This document shows positions 13,772 through 19,682 of a stretch of DNA of 19,682 bases, piece after piece (the stretch's first letter is position 1; each line of letters opens with the position of its first letter). Source of the stretch: Candidatus Pacearchaeota archaeon. GTDB taxonomy: Archaea > Nanobdellota > Nanobdellia > Pacearchaeales > GW2011-AR1. The notes below the pieces were generated by a model that had not been told where the DNA came from, did not search any database, and worked only from the letters and a program-made list of their open reading frames with translations. The translations under genes and the position numbers were made by a program. The DNA lies in NCBI GenBank assembly GCA_002686355.1, contig NZBV01000032.1, forward strand, positions 1 through 19,682, read 5' to 3'.

Positions 13772-14989
13772 ATGGATGATCAATCTAATTGGATGGTTGC
13801 TGACTTACATATTCATTCTCGGTTTTCTCGGGCTTGTAGCAGGAATATTGATTTTGAGAACCTTGTTAAATGGGCGAAGATTAAGGGTTTGAATTTGTTG
13901 GGTGTAGGAGATTTTACACACCCTGTTTGGTTTGAAGAGATAAGGAAGTTGAAGGACAATGGAAAAGGATTTTATTATTATGAAGATTTCCCGTTTGTGA
14001 TTTCTGGGGAGATTAGCTTGATTTATACCCAAGAAAGAGGGAGGAGAATTCATCTTGTTGTTTTGGTTCCTTCGATTGAAACTGCAGAGAAAATAAATTC
14101 ATATCTTGATACAAAAGGTAGAAGAGATTATGATGGTAGGCCGATTTTTAAAATTCCTGCTGGGGAATTTGTACGCGAGATGATGAAAATCTCTACAGAT
14201 ATTGAAATAATCCCTGCGCATATTTGGACACCGTGGTTTGGAATTTTTGGGAGCAAGTCTGGTTTTGATTCTATGAAGGAAGCTTTTGGGGAACAGTTTG
14301 AGAATGTTCATGCGATTGAGACGGGTATGAGTTCAGACCCTGAGATGAACTGGAAAATCAAGGAACTTGAGACAAAATCGATTGTGAGTTTTTCAGATGC
14401 GCATAGTTTCTGGCCTTTCCGTTTGGGTCGCGAGGCAACGATTTTTAGAAAATGTGATTCATATCAGGAACTAATAAAGCAGATTCGCGAAAATGATTTT
14501 ATTGGGACAATTGAAACAGACCCTGCTTATGGGAAATATCATTGGGATGGACACAGAATTTGTAAGTTTTCAAGTTCACCTGAGAAGACAAAAGAGCTAG
14601 GAGGGATTTGCCTTGTTTGCGAAAAGAATTTAACAATTGGCGTTGAGGCGCGTGTTAATAGCCTGGCTAATAAACAGAGCGACCATAAAATCAAAAAGTC
14701 ATTTTACAAGCTTTTGCCTTTACATGAGTTAATTGTTTTATTAAATAGGGGTGGAAATATGCAGACTAAAAAAGTTTGGGATATCTATGATGGTTTAATC
14801 AGGGAATTTGGGAATGAGTTCAATATATCATTGAATGTTTCAAAAAAAGAGCTAATAAGGGCAAATGTCAGCGAGAAGCTCGTTGATTTGATTTTAAAAA
14901 ATCGCGAGGGCAAGATAAAAGTTAAGCCAGGTTATGATGGCGAGTATGGCGTTGCTCAGTTGGAAGAGGAACAGAAGAAATTGTTTTAA
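13772..14989 (+). CDS. Endonuclease Q (PHP-domain DNA repair nuclease)
   Basis: The 405-residue protein nicks DNA 5' to deaminated bases (uracil, hypoxanthine, xanthine) in archaeal repair. PHP-domain metal motifs are in order: ADLHIHSRFS near the start, VGDFTHP, ISGEISLIY, IPAHIWTPWFG and FSDAHSFWPFRLGREA. A later zinc-ribbon-like segment has HRICKFSSSPE and GICLVCEKNLTIGVEARV; only three cysteines are visible, the first pair reading C-x2-S. The C-terminal ~90 residues are helical with ANVSEKLVDLILKNREGKIKVKPGYDGEYG. Length is typical of archaeal EndoQ. The gene converges on nop10, whose stop codon overlaps its own. Confidence 0.9.
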   Translation: MDDQSNWMVADLHIHSRFSRACSRNIDFENLVKWAKIKGLNLLGVGDFTHPVWFEEIRKLKDNGKGFYYYEDFPFVISGEISLIYTQERGRRIHLVVLVPSIETAEKINSYLDTKGRRDYDGRPIFKIPAGEFVREMMKISTDIEIIPAHIWTPWFGIFGSKSGFDSMKEAFGEQFENVHAIETGMSSDPEMNWKIKELETKSIVSFSDAHSFWPFRLGREATIFRKCDSYQELIKQIRENDFIGTIETDPAYGKYHWDGHRICKFSSSPEKTKELGGICLVCEKNLTIGVEARVNSLANKQSDHKIKKSFYKLLPLHELIVLLNRGGNMQTKKVWDIYDGLIREFGNEFNISLNVSKKELIRANVSEKLVDLILKNREGKIKVKPGYDGEYGVAQLEEEQKKLF

Positions 14990-15108
14990 TGAGATATCTT
15001 GGTTTTTACAAATTTATAATGTGCATCTTTTGTTTTTTGTCCTTTAACTTTTTCTTTTAGGGTATATCGTTTTTTACCCTTGCCGTTTATAAAGAATTTT
15101 AGTTTCAT
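14986..15108 (-). CDS. nop10: H/ACA RNP component Nop10, short and without zinc cysteines
   Basis: This 40-residue protein begins MKLKFFINGKGKKRYTLKE and continues GQKTKDAHYKFVK. Nop10 stabilises the Cbf5 pseudouridine synthase in H/ACA RNPs. The RYTLKE...G.KT..AH signature is clear, and the start at ATG 15108 gives an ATGA overlap with the aIF2-alpha stop, the usual archaeal gene order. Archaeal Nop10 normally has a CxxC...CxxC zinc ribbon and ~55-60 residues. Here the four cysteines are absent, which resembles the eukaryotic form (FLQYYLNEQGDRVYTLKK), and the C-terminal helix is cut short. The convergent endonuclease Q gene overlaps its stop. Confidence 0.85.
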   Translation of the reverse strand: MKLKFFINGKGKKRYTLKEKVKGQKTKDAHYKFVKTKISH

Positions 15109-15815
15109 TTTTCTTTAACTTCAAATTCCATATTTTCCTTTTTAGCATGTGCCCCAATCTCAGAGAGAATTTCTTTTAATCTATTGTTGGCTTTTTTTAC
15201 ATCTTCTGCTTCTGCTTTAATTGAATATCTTCCTGCTGAGATGTATTTTATTTCAACGTCTTTTATTTTTTCAAGAACTTTTTTGATTAATTGTAATCCA
15301 TCTGGTGCGGATGTTGTAAGTGAAAACTCTTTTTTAATTTTTGATTTTTTTTCTTTTTGAGAACTAAGGATTTTGAGAATTTTTTTAGAGTCTGTTTTTC
15401 CTGTTATTTTTTCGAGTTTTTTGGGATTGTTTTTCACTTCCTCGAAAAAATCATATATTGAATCTTCTTTTTTTATCTGTTCTATTGTTGTTCCTGCCTT
15501 TTCCTTTAAGATTGTTTTTAATATACTCTTATAACTTTTTTCTTGTTTGTGCTGGTCCAGAACTTCTTTTTTTTCTTTTTGAGTTACTCTTCTTAGTGAA
15601 AGGTTTATTTGATTACCTTTTATTCTTAAAACCTTGCAAACGATTTTCTTTTTGGGAACAACATAATCGCGCAGATTTCGAATTCTCCCAGGAGCAATTT
15701 CACTTGTTATGATGTTTCCTTCTCCACTTCCTTTGATTTTTACAAATACAATTGTTCCTATTATTCTATCGACTGTGCATAACACTACATCGCCTTCTTC
15801 TAAATTGTGTGTCAT
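15105..15815 (-). CDS. Translation initiation factor aIF2, alpha subunit
   Basis: The 236-residue subunit of the heterotrimeric GTPase brings initiator tRNA to the small ribosomal subunit. It has an N-terminal S1 OB domain (EEGDVVLCTVDRIIGTIVFVKI, ending QINLSLRRVTQKEK near residue 80), a helical middle domain (85-170) and a C-terminal alpha/beta domain (TTSAPDGLQLIKKVLEK and YSIKAEAEDVKKANNRLKEIL). It is slightly shorter than most archaeal homologues. ATG 15815 lies 26 nt from a TATA box. The stop overlaps the nop10 start by ATGA. The usual upstream eL42/eS27 partners are absent; an intergenic gap lies there instead. Confidence 0.93.
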   Translation of the reverse strand: MTHNLEEGDVVLCTVDRIIGTIVFVKIKGSGEGNIITSEIAPGRIRNLRDYVVPKKKIVCKVLRIKGNQINLSLRRVTQKEKKEVLDQHKQEKSYKSILKTILKEKAGTTIEQIKKEDSIYDFFEEVKNNPKKLEKITGKTDSKKILKILSSQKEKKSKIKKEFSLTTSAPDGLQLIKKVLEKIKDVEIKYISAGRYSIKAEAEDVKKANNRLKEILSEIGAHAKKENMEFEVKEK

Positions 15816-15837
15816 AAAATATGTAGAAAGAGGAAGG

Positions 15838-15844
15838 TTTTAAA
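15838..15844 (-). promoter_or_regulatory. TATA box of the aIF2-alpha/nop10 unit
   Basis: On the minus strand it reads TTTAAAA, centred about 26 nt upstream of ATG 15815. Confidence 0.5.
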
Positions 15845-16096
15845 GATTGTGATTGATGGGTTTTTAAATATCAGGAGGGGATTTAAGTTCATTAACAATA
15901 ATCCTATATTTGTCCTTAAACAAGTGTCAAATGATAGTTGTGAACCCTGTGAAGATTATTTAGATAACATAGCAAATTTCGCTTCGCTCACCCTCATTTA
16001 ACCGCGATTAAAGAGAAAATCCTTGCAGGATTTTACCCAAATCGCCTTCGATGACTTCTCTAAATTCCGATTTCTTGATTTATACGATGATTGGGA
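15845..16096. other. Gene-free gap with hairpins between two minus-strand units
   Basis: About 250 nt between the aIF2-alpha promoter and the 3' end of the RecJ-like gene. It holds repeat copy B (15955-15993) and two further hairpins. I see no supported gene: a 64-residue frame at 15807-16001 lacks a matching promoter, and the sequence is repeat-like. A TATA-like TTTTTAAATA at 15858-15867 on the plus strand has no ATG at leaderless distance. Confidence 0.4.
15955..16052. repeat. Intergenic hairpin element, copy B
   Basis: It shares TTATTTAGATAAC (15956-15968), AAATTTCGCTTCG (15974-15986) and CTCACCC (15987-15993) with copy A, in a different order. It adds a strong hairpin AAAATCCT-TGC-AGGATTTT (16016-16034, 8-bp perfect stem) and a small one, ATCG-CCTT-CGAT (16041-16052). 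It may double as the 3' end or terminator of a neighbouring transcript. Confidence 0.5.
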
Positions 16097-17431
16097 TTAA
16101 ACCCTAACAACTTCTATCTCTAAGTTCTTTTTCAATAGATTAATAAATTCTTGTTCTTGCTCTTTTGCAATCATACAGCCTGCTGCAAATTCGTGTCCTC
16201 CAATTTCTCCTCCTATATCTTCAATGATGTTAGCCAGGATTTCTCGCACATTTCTTCCATTCTTTCCCACATTTCGTGCAGAAACTTTTATTTTATCCTT
16301 GTAATAAGCCATTGTAACTATGATGGTTCCTTGTTCATATAATGACGAGTATGAGAGAATGCTTGCGATTGTCCCAATCATTGTATCTTTTATTTTGTCT
16401 TTTGCATTAATTATTGTGAATCCATTGCCCGAGATTTTTTCTGAGTCAGATGTAAATTTGAGACCCGAGATTATTAGTTGTTTGTATTTTGCATGAATTG
16501 TTTCTGCTTTTTTCTTTACATTTGGGATTTCCATACACAACTGCAGTGCGATGTGTGGTTTGCTGAGTCTTGAGCAGGCGTTTATCGTGGCACTTAATTC
16601 TCTTGCATCCTCTAGTTTGTTAAATAGCTTGATTAGAAAAATATCCCCTATCATTTCTTTATTTTTTGCCTTAGGGTTCCTTAATATTATTGCTGTTGCT
16701 AGTTTTTCCATTTCTTCTTCACTTAGTTCGATTATGCTTTGATATTTCCCGTTTTTTGGGTTCAGACCTATCTCTCTCAGCAATTCAAGGACGCCTTTTA
16801 TATCTCCACTTACTCCGGGGATATACGGGCGTGAGCAATACTCAAGTGTCCTATTCAGGGGTCTTGTTGAGGGGTATATCAGTAAACCCCTTTTTCTTTT
16901 TATCTCTCCGTCTAGGAGGATTCCGTTGTTTAACTTGTCAATTTCTTTTTCCAATGTATCTCCTATCATCCCCAGGACTGCGAGTTTGGCGAGAGTATCT
17001 ATCTTTGGAACCAGGTTTTTACAGAACAAATATGTCAGACTAGAACTGCTTATTTTTTGCTTTCCGTTTAATTCTGGGTTTATTATCTGAATTCCTTCTG
17101 GAATTGCCTGGGATATCTCATGATGGTCAATTATAAAGATATTCTCTAAATTAAATTTTCCAAGCGAATTGAAGCTTCCTGATGCTAAATCCAGAAAAAG
17201 GAGAATTTTGTCTTTTGGAAGAGATTGGATAAATTTTTCTTCCAGACTTTTTATTATTTTTATTGAAAATTGTTTGTCAAGTTTTTTCAATGTCCCGATT
17301 ATTATTGCTGCAGAAGTAATCCCGTCAGTATCAAAATGGCTAATCACAAGAATTTCTTTATCTTTTGATGAATCTAAGAATTTTTTAGACATTAATTCTA
17401 TCTCTTTTTCTAAGTTTTTTGTTTCTGTCAT
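16097..17431 (-). CDS. DHH-family RecJ-like (GAN-type) nuclease
   Basis: The 444-residue DHH/DHHA1 phosphoesterase most likely degrades single-stranded DNA 5'-3' in the archaeal replisome or in repair. Motif I HFDTDG (32-37), D81 in FLDLASG, and the DHH motif IDHHE (101-105) bind the two metals; the C-terminal DHHA1 domain shows GGEIGGHEFAAGC near residue 415-427. Length fits archaeal RecJ/GAN. The start is ATG 17431, with GAGG 3 nt upstream, and the uS15 stop lies 23 nt before it; the uS15-recJ order is widespread in archaea. It probably shares the uS15 transcript. An oligoribonuclease-type role is the main alternative. Confidence 0.88.
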   Translation of the reverse strand: MTETKNLEKEIELMSKKFLDSSKDKEILVISHFDTDGITSAAIIIGTLKKLDKQFSIKIIKSLEEKFIQSLPKDKILLFLDLASGSFNSLGKFNLENIFIIDHHEISQAIPEGIQIINPELNGKQKISSSSLTYLFCKNLVPKIDTLAKLAVLGMIGDTLEKEIDKLNNGILLDGEIKRKRGLLIYPSTRPLNRTLEYCSRPYIPGVSGDIKGVLELLREIGLNPKNGKYQSIIELSEEEMEKLATAIILRNPKAKNKEMIGDIFLIKLFNKLEDARELSATINACSRLSKPHIALQLCMEIPNVKKKAETIHAKYKQLIISGLKFTSDSEKISGNGFTIINAKDKIKDTMIGTIASILSYSSLYEQGTIIVTMAYYKDKIKVSARNVGKNGRNVREILANIIEDIGGEIGGHEFAAGCMIAKEQEQEFINLLKKNLEIEVVRV

Positions 17432-17454
17432 TTTCCTCTTTTACTAAATAAATC

Positions 17455-17820
17455 CTATCCTGTTTTAAAGTATCTTTTCAGATTTCTCAAGTGCGCAAAA
17501 ATTCTGTCTTTTTCTCTCATTGCTCTTTTATCCTGCTTATTTTTTTCATAGTGTTTTTTTATCCCTTCTAGTTTAGCTTCGACATTTTTTAAGTCAGGAT
17601 TAACATAGATTTTGTTTTCTTTTAATATCTTAGAAATCTTTTTATTGTATTCTTTTGGGTGGATATTTTGCCGTCTGAGTTTTTCCCCGATTTTCTCAGC
17701 TGTTAAACCTTCTTCTGCTGATTTGATAACCTGTTTTTCAAACTCTGTCGGGGGAAGTTTTTTCGATTTTTCGATTTTTTTCTCTTTTGCTTTTTTAATT
17801 ACTGCTTTTTTCATAGGCAT
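17455..17820 (-). CDS. rps15: Ribosomal protein uS15 (S15P)
   Basis: The 121-residue archaeal/eukaryotic-type S15 of the small subunit has the helical N-terminal extension lacking in bacteria (PPTEFEKQVIKSAEEGLTAEKIGEKL) and the RNA-binding core (KHYEKNKQDKRAMREKDRIFAHLRNLKRYFKTG). It is shorter than the common ~150 residues, mainly at the N-terminus. ATG 17820 (MPMKKAVIKK) is chosen over the longer reading from 17841 because it is 24.5 nt from a TATA box. It is divergent from the MinD-like gene and followed by the RecJ-like gene. Confidence 0.93.
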   Translation of the reverse strand: MPMKKAVIKKAKEKKIEKSKKLPPTEFEKQVIKSAEEGLTAEKIGEKLRRQNIHPKEYNKKISKILKENKIYVNPDLKNVEAKLEGIKKHYEKNKQDKRAMREKDRIFAHLRNLKRYFKTG

Positions 17821-17841
17821 TTTATTAAATTGTAATTTCAC

Positions 17842-17847
17842 TTTAAA
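17842..17847 (-). promoter_or_regulatory. TATA box of the rps15 unit
   Basis: TTTAAA within CTTTTTAAAG on the minus strand, centred 24.5 nt upstream of ATG 17820. Confidence 0.55.
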
Positions 17848-17872
17848 AAGTTTTTGTGTGTCTGGAAAGTTA

Positions 17873-17878
17873 TTTAAA
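17873..17878 (+). promoter_or_regulatory. TATA box of the MinD-like gene
   Basis: TTTAAA in TATTTAAAG, centred 24.5 nt before ATG 17900. It rules out the long upstream reading that would run back through rps15. Confidence 0.55.
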
Positions 17879-17899
17879 GAAAATAGATTTGTTTTTTAT

Positions 17900-18694
17900 A
17901 TGGGGAAAACAATAGGGGTGATTTCATTAAAAGGGGGCGTTGGCAAGACTTCGACTGTCGTGTCTTTGGGTGATGCGCTTGCTGGGTTTGGAAAAAAAGT
18001 GTTGCTTGTCGATGGGAATTTTTCTTCTCCTAATCTAGGTTTGCATCTGAATATCATAGAACCTGAAAAGACAATCCACCATGTTTTAGAGAGGAAGGCA
18101 AATCCAAGTGAAGCTGTTTATGAACACGGAAATTTTGATGTGATGCCTGCATCTGTTTTTGGGGACTTTAATATAAGCCCTTTGAAACTAAAGGACAAGT
18201 TGGGCTACTTGAAGAGAAAATATGATATTATTCTCCTTGATTCTTCTCCCGCACTGAATGATGAGACTCTTGCTGTTATGCTCGCTTCAGATGACATTCT
18301 TGTTGTGACAACTCCTGACCTGCCTACATTGAGCGCGACTTTAAAAGCTGTTAAATTAGCAAAGCAAAGGGGGACTCCTATTGTTGGTCTTGTGATGAAC
18401 AAGGTTTATGGCAAGGACTTTGAGCTATCTCCTTCCGAGGTGGAAGATACTGCAAGAGTTCCGATTATGGCTTCTATTCCTTATGATGTGAATGTTTTGA
18501 AGGCCCTTGCTCAATTTTCACCTTATTCTTCCCATAAACCGCGGTCAACTGGAAGTGATGAATACAAGCGGCTCGCAGCCTCGTTGATTGGCGAAAAATA
18601 CAAACCTCTTAAGTTAAGGAGGTTTTTTAGGGTGATTAATCCTAAGAAGCAGGACATTAACAGAACTATTTATTATAAGGAAATGTTTGGATGA
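17900..18694 (+). CDS. MinD/ParA-family ATPase
   Basis: The 264-residue P-loop ATPase of the SIMIBI class acts as a spatial regulator. It has a deviant Walker A KGGVGKTS (11-18, with the signature Lys), LLVDGNFSSPNLGLHL (Walker A' region), the switch IILLDSSPALND and LVMNKV, and a C-terminal ~30-residue basic tail (KPLKLRRFFRVINPKKQDINR). It is closest to MinD-type proteins; whether it has a membrane-targeting helix is unclear, since the end is basic but not clearly amphipathic. No ParB or partner gene is next to it. ATG 17900 follows a well-placed TATA box. It is divergent from rps15 and followed by an intergenic hairpin region. Confidence 0.88.
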   Translation: MGKTIGVISLKGGVGKTSTVVSLGDALAGFGKKVLLVDGNFSSPNLGLHLNIIEPEKTIHHVLERKANPSEAVYEHGNFDVMPASVFGDFNISPLKLKDKLGYLKRKYDIILLDSSPALNDETLAVMLASDDILVVTTPDLPTLSATLKAVKLAKQRGTPIVGLVMNKVYGKDFELSPSEVEDTARVPIMASIPYDVNVLKALAQFSPYSSHKPRSTGSDEYKRLAASLIGEKYKPLKLRRFFRVINPKKQDINRTIYYKEMFG

Positions 18695-18831
18695 TTTGCT
18701 ACGAAATCGGTTTCGCCAGATTTCCCTGCTAGGGATTTGTTAAATGATAAACCTTTTTGAGTGTGAGGCCCAACCTTGTTCTTTGTTAATAGAGACCTCA
18801 TCAATCTGCGAATTTTTGTGGGCAGGTAACT
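18695..18831. repeat. Intergenic hairpin element, copy C
   Basis: It follows the MinD-like stop. Hairpins CGAAA-TCGG-TTTCG (18702-18715) and TCCCT-GCT-AGGGA (18723-18735) are perfect. The tail GGATTTGTTAAATGATAAACC beginning at 18733 resembles copy A's GGATTTATTTAGATAAC. The rest, up to the tRNA promoter, contains no gene I can support. Confidence 0.45.
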
Positions 18832-18839
18832 TTTATAAA
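18832..18839 (+). promoter_or_regulatory. TATA box of tRNA-Gln
   Basis: TTTATAAA, centred 27.5 nt before the first tRNA base. Confidence 0.6.
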
Positions 18840-18862
18840 TTAATTGTTAGTTCTTTAATCAA

Positions 18863-18982
18863 AGCCCTGTAGTACAGTGGTCAAGTATACTAGCCTTTGG
18901 GGTAAGATGCTCGCATCTTTAATTTATCGTTTGGTGATAACGAAGAAAGCTAGGGACCCAGGTTCGAATCCTGGCAGGGCTA
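18863..18982 (+). tRNA. tRNA-Gln (anticodon TTG) with a 47-nt intron
   Basis: Acceptor AGCCCTG (18863-18869) pairs with CAGGGCT (18975-18981), and the discriminator A is at 18982. D arm GTAC...GTAT, anticodon stem CTAGC/GCTAG (18890-18894 and 18949-18953), T stem CCAGG/CCTGG with loop TTCGAAT. The anticodon TTG at 18897-18899 reads CAA; identity Gln. The anticodon loop is interrupted between positions 37 and 38 by 18901-18947. CCA is not encoded. A TATA box lies upstream and T6 follows immediately. Confidence 0.95.
18901..18947 (+). other. tRNA-Gln intron (canonical 37/38 position)
   Basis: CTTT of the anticodon loop pairs with GAAG near the intron's end (18942-18945), and 3-nt bulges (GGG at 18899-18901, AAA at 18946-18948) fit a bulge-helix-bulge for the archaeal splicing endonuclease. 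Inside are two hairpins: AAGATG-CTCG-CATCTT (18904-18919) and TTATC-GTTTGGT-GATAA (18924-18940). Confidence 0.85.
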
Positions 18983-18988
18983 TTTTTT
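18983..18988 (+). terminator. Oligo-T terminator after tRNA-Gln
   Basis: T6 directly follows the discriminator base, the usual archaeal termination signal for a tRNA gene. Confidence 0.6.
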
Positions 18989-19065
18989 ATCTGAGAATTT
19001 GCAGGCAGTGTCTTGGTTTAAATTTTAATAAGTTTCTTATAAAACGATTCATTTATCAAGTATTT

Positions 19066-19084
19066 TTAATCATATTATGATTAA
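19066..19084. terminator. Perfect palindrome between convergent tRNA-Gln and bud32
   Basis: TTAATCATA-T-TATGATTAA is a perfect inverted repeat with a one-base centre, ending one base before the bud32 stop codon and preceded by T-rich sequence. It is a plausible two-way terminator or 3'-end structure; regulatory protein binding is an alternative. Confidence 0.35.
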
Positions 19085-19682
19085 TCAGTGTTTATATCTC
19101 CCTCTTTTTTCAACTACTTTTAATCGTTGCAGAACTTTTTCTGCTTGTGACTTGTTAATTGATCTGTAACCTTTTTCAAATTCTTTGTAAAGTTCTCTCC
19201 AGTGTTTGAAGTGTTTTGCTTCAAGTGCTTGTTTTAGAAGATGAATGTCAACTGCCTTGTCTTCGTATTTGCCATTGAAATAGCCGAGTCCAAAGTCTAT
19301 GAAGAAAATGATTGGAGAATTGGTTTTATCTTCAACTAAAATCATATTACTCGTTGTAAGGTCTCCGTGGATTATATGTTGTTTATGGAGTTTTGCAATG
19401 TCTTTTCCAATCTGCTTTAGGACTTGTTTTTGTTTTGCAAGAGGGAAATTTTCAAGATGTTCTGAGAGTTTTTTGCCGTCAATAAAGGGGATTTTTAGTT
19501 TATCAGAACTATCCCTCCATCCAGTTTCCCGGCAACCTTCCCCATGGGCGGTTAATGGGATAGGTGCATTAATTATTTTAGATGCCTTGAGAAGGAGTTT
19601 GGCTTCTGCTTTTGTGCGGCGAGTGCGGATTTTTTTGTCAAGTTCTGAAATTCTGTAGGATTTTGAGATGCGGTCTTTTAGA
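19085..19682 (-). CDS. bud32: Bud32/PRPK-type KEOPS kinase, 5' end outside window
   Basis: 198 residues are visible and the frame is open to the window edge. Bud32 is the small atypical kinase/ATPase of the KEOPS complex, which with Kae1 makes tRNA t6A37. Seen in order: KSYRISELDKKIRTRRTKAEA, the FIDGKKLSEHL hinge, the catalytic HGDLTTSNMIL, and DFGLGYFNGKYEDKAVDIHLLKQAL, which is diagnostic of the family, then a basic C-terminal tail. The glycine-poor N-lobe start and the P-loop-like region are upstream, so it could also be fused to Kae1, as in some archaea. It converges on the tRNA-Gln gene across a palindrome. Confidence 0.93.
   Translation of the reverse strand, partial: LKDRISKSYRISELDKKIRTRRTKAEAKLLLKASKIINAPIPLTAHGEGCRETGWRDSSDKLKIPFIDGKKLSEHLENFPLAKQKQVLKQIGKDIAKLHKQHIIHGDLTTSNMILVEDKTNSPIIFFIDFGLGYFNGKYEDKAVDIHLLKQALEAKHFKHWRELYKEFEKGYRSINKSQAEKVLQRLKVVEKRGRYKH

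Noticed and set aside
15807..16001. 64-residue frame with four cysteines in the aIF2-alpha upstream gap
   Set aside because: Its start overlaps the aIF2-alpha coding sequence on the other strand, it has no promoter at the usual spacing, and its 3' part runs through the repeat-like hairpin words.
17612..17899. Long N-terminal extension of the MinD-like protein
   Set aside because: The extension lies antisense to rps15. The P-loop protein starts naturally at ATG 17900, 24.5 nt from a TATA box.
18877..19080. 67-residue frame over tRNA-Gln
   Set aside because: It reads through a complete intron-containing tRNA and its terminator.
1..19682. CRISPR array, transposase or integrase
   Set aside because: No regularly spaced direct repeats and no recombinase-type motifs were found in any frame; the only repeats are short hairpin words in gaps.

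Overview
The window is AT-rich and archaeal. It carries archaeal informational genes: RadA, an RPA-like single-strand binding protein, aIF2-alpha, Nop10, uS15, aEF-1beta, endonuclease Q, a RecJ-like DHH nuclease and the Bud32 kinase. It also has a tRNA-Gln split by an intron at the archaeal 37/38 position. Nearly every transcription unit has a TATA box centred about 25 nt upstream of an ATG, the layout of leaderless archaeal transcripts. Short proteins, tight packing and the divergent versions of several core proteins suggest a small-genome DPANN-type archaeon (Pacearchaeota or Woesearchaeota-like). That placement is inference, because no rRNA is present.

Region 1 (1-7323) is mainly cell envelope. 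A secreted lysozyme-like transglycosylase, cut by the window start, leads an apparent operon of three proteins with class III (prepilin) signal sequences. Next come a 36-residue basic protein and a divergent pair, an AI-2E family permease and the A24 prepilin peptidase, sharing one palindromic TATA box. After a HIT-family protein that has lost its histidine triad come four small membrane proteins. Three of these share a common membrane module, and one carries it behind a prepilin-type N-terminus. Together these look like a pilus or secretion/attachment apparatus with its own processing enzyme and wall hydrolase. Its ATPase and platform protein are not in view. This is the best candidate here for an undescribed system.

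Region 2 (7324-11652) holds aEF-1beta (minus strand), the RPA-like protein, two small membrane proteins (a YjdF/DUF2238-like protein and a YdjM-type predicted hydrolase), an unknown 69-residue protein with RadA just behind it, and nucleoside diphosphate kinase on the minus strand.

Region 3 (11653-15815) holds a large sequon-rich surface protein with a C-terminal anchor, endonuclease Q, and a minus-strand pair aIF2-alpha then Nop10 overlapping by ATGA. The Nop10 lacks the usual archaeal zinc cysteines.

Region 4 (15816-19682) holds a minus-strand uS15 then RecJ-like pair, a divergent MinD/ParA-like ATPase, the intron-bearing tRNA-Gln, and the 3' part of Bud32. The intergenic gaps after the surface protein, after aIF2-alpha's promoter and after the MinD gene share short hairpins and sequence words, so they look like members of a dispersed palindromic repeat.

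There are no rRNA genes, CRISPR arrays or transposases.
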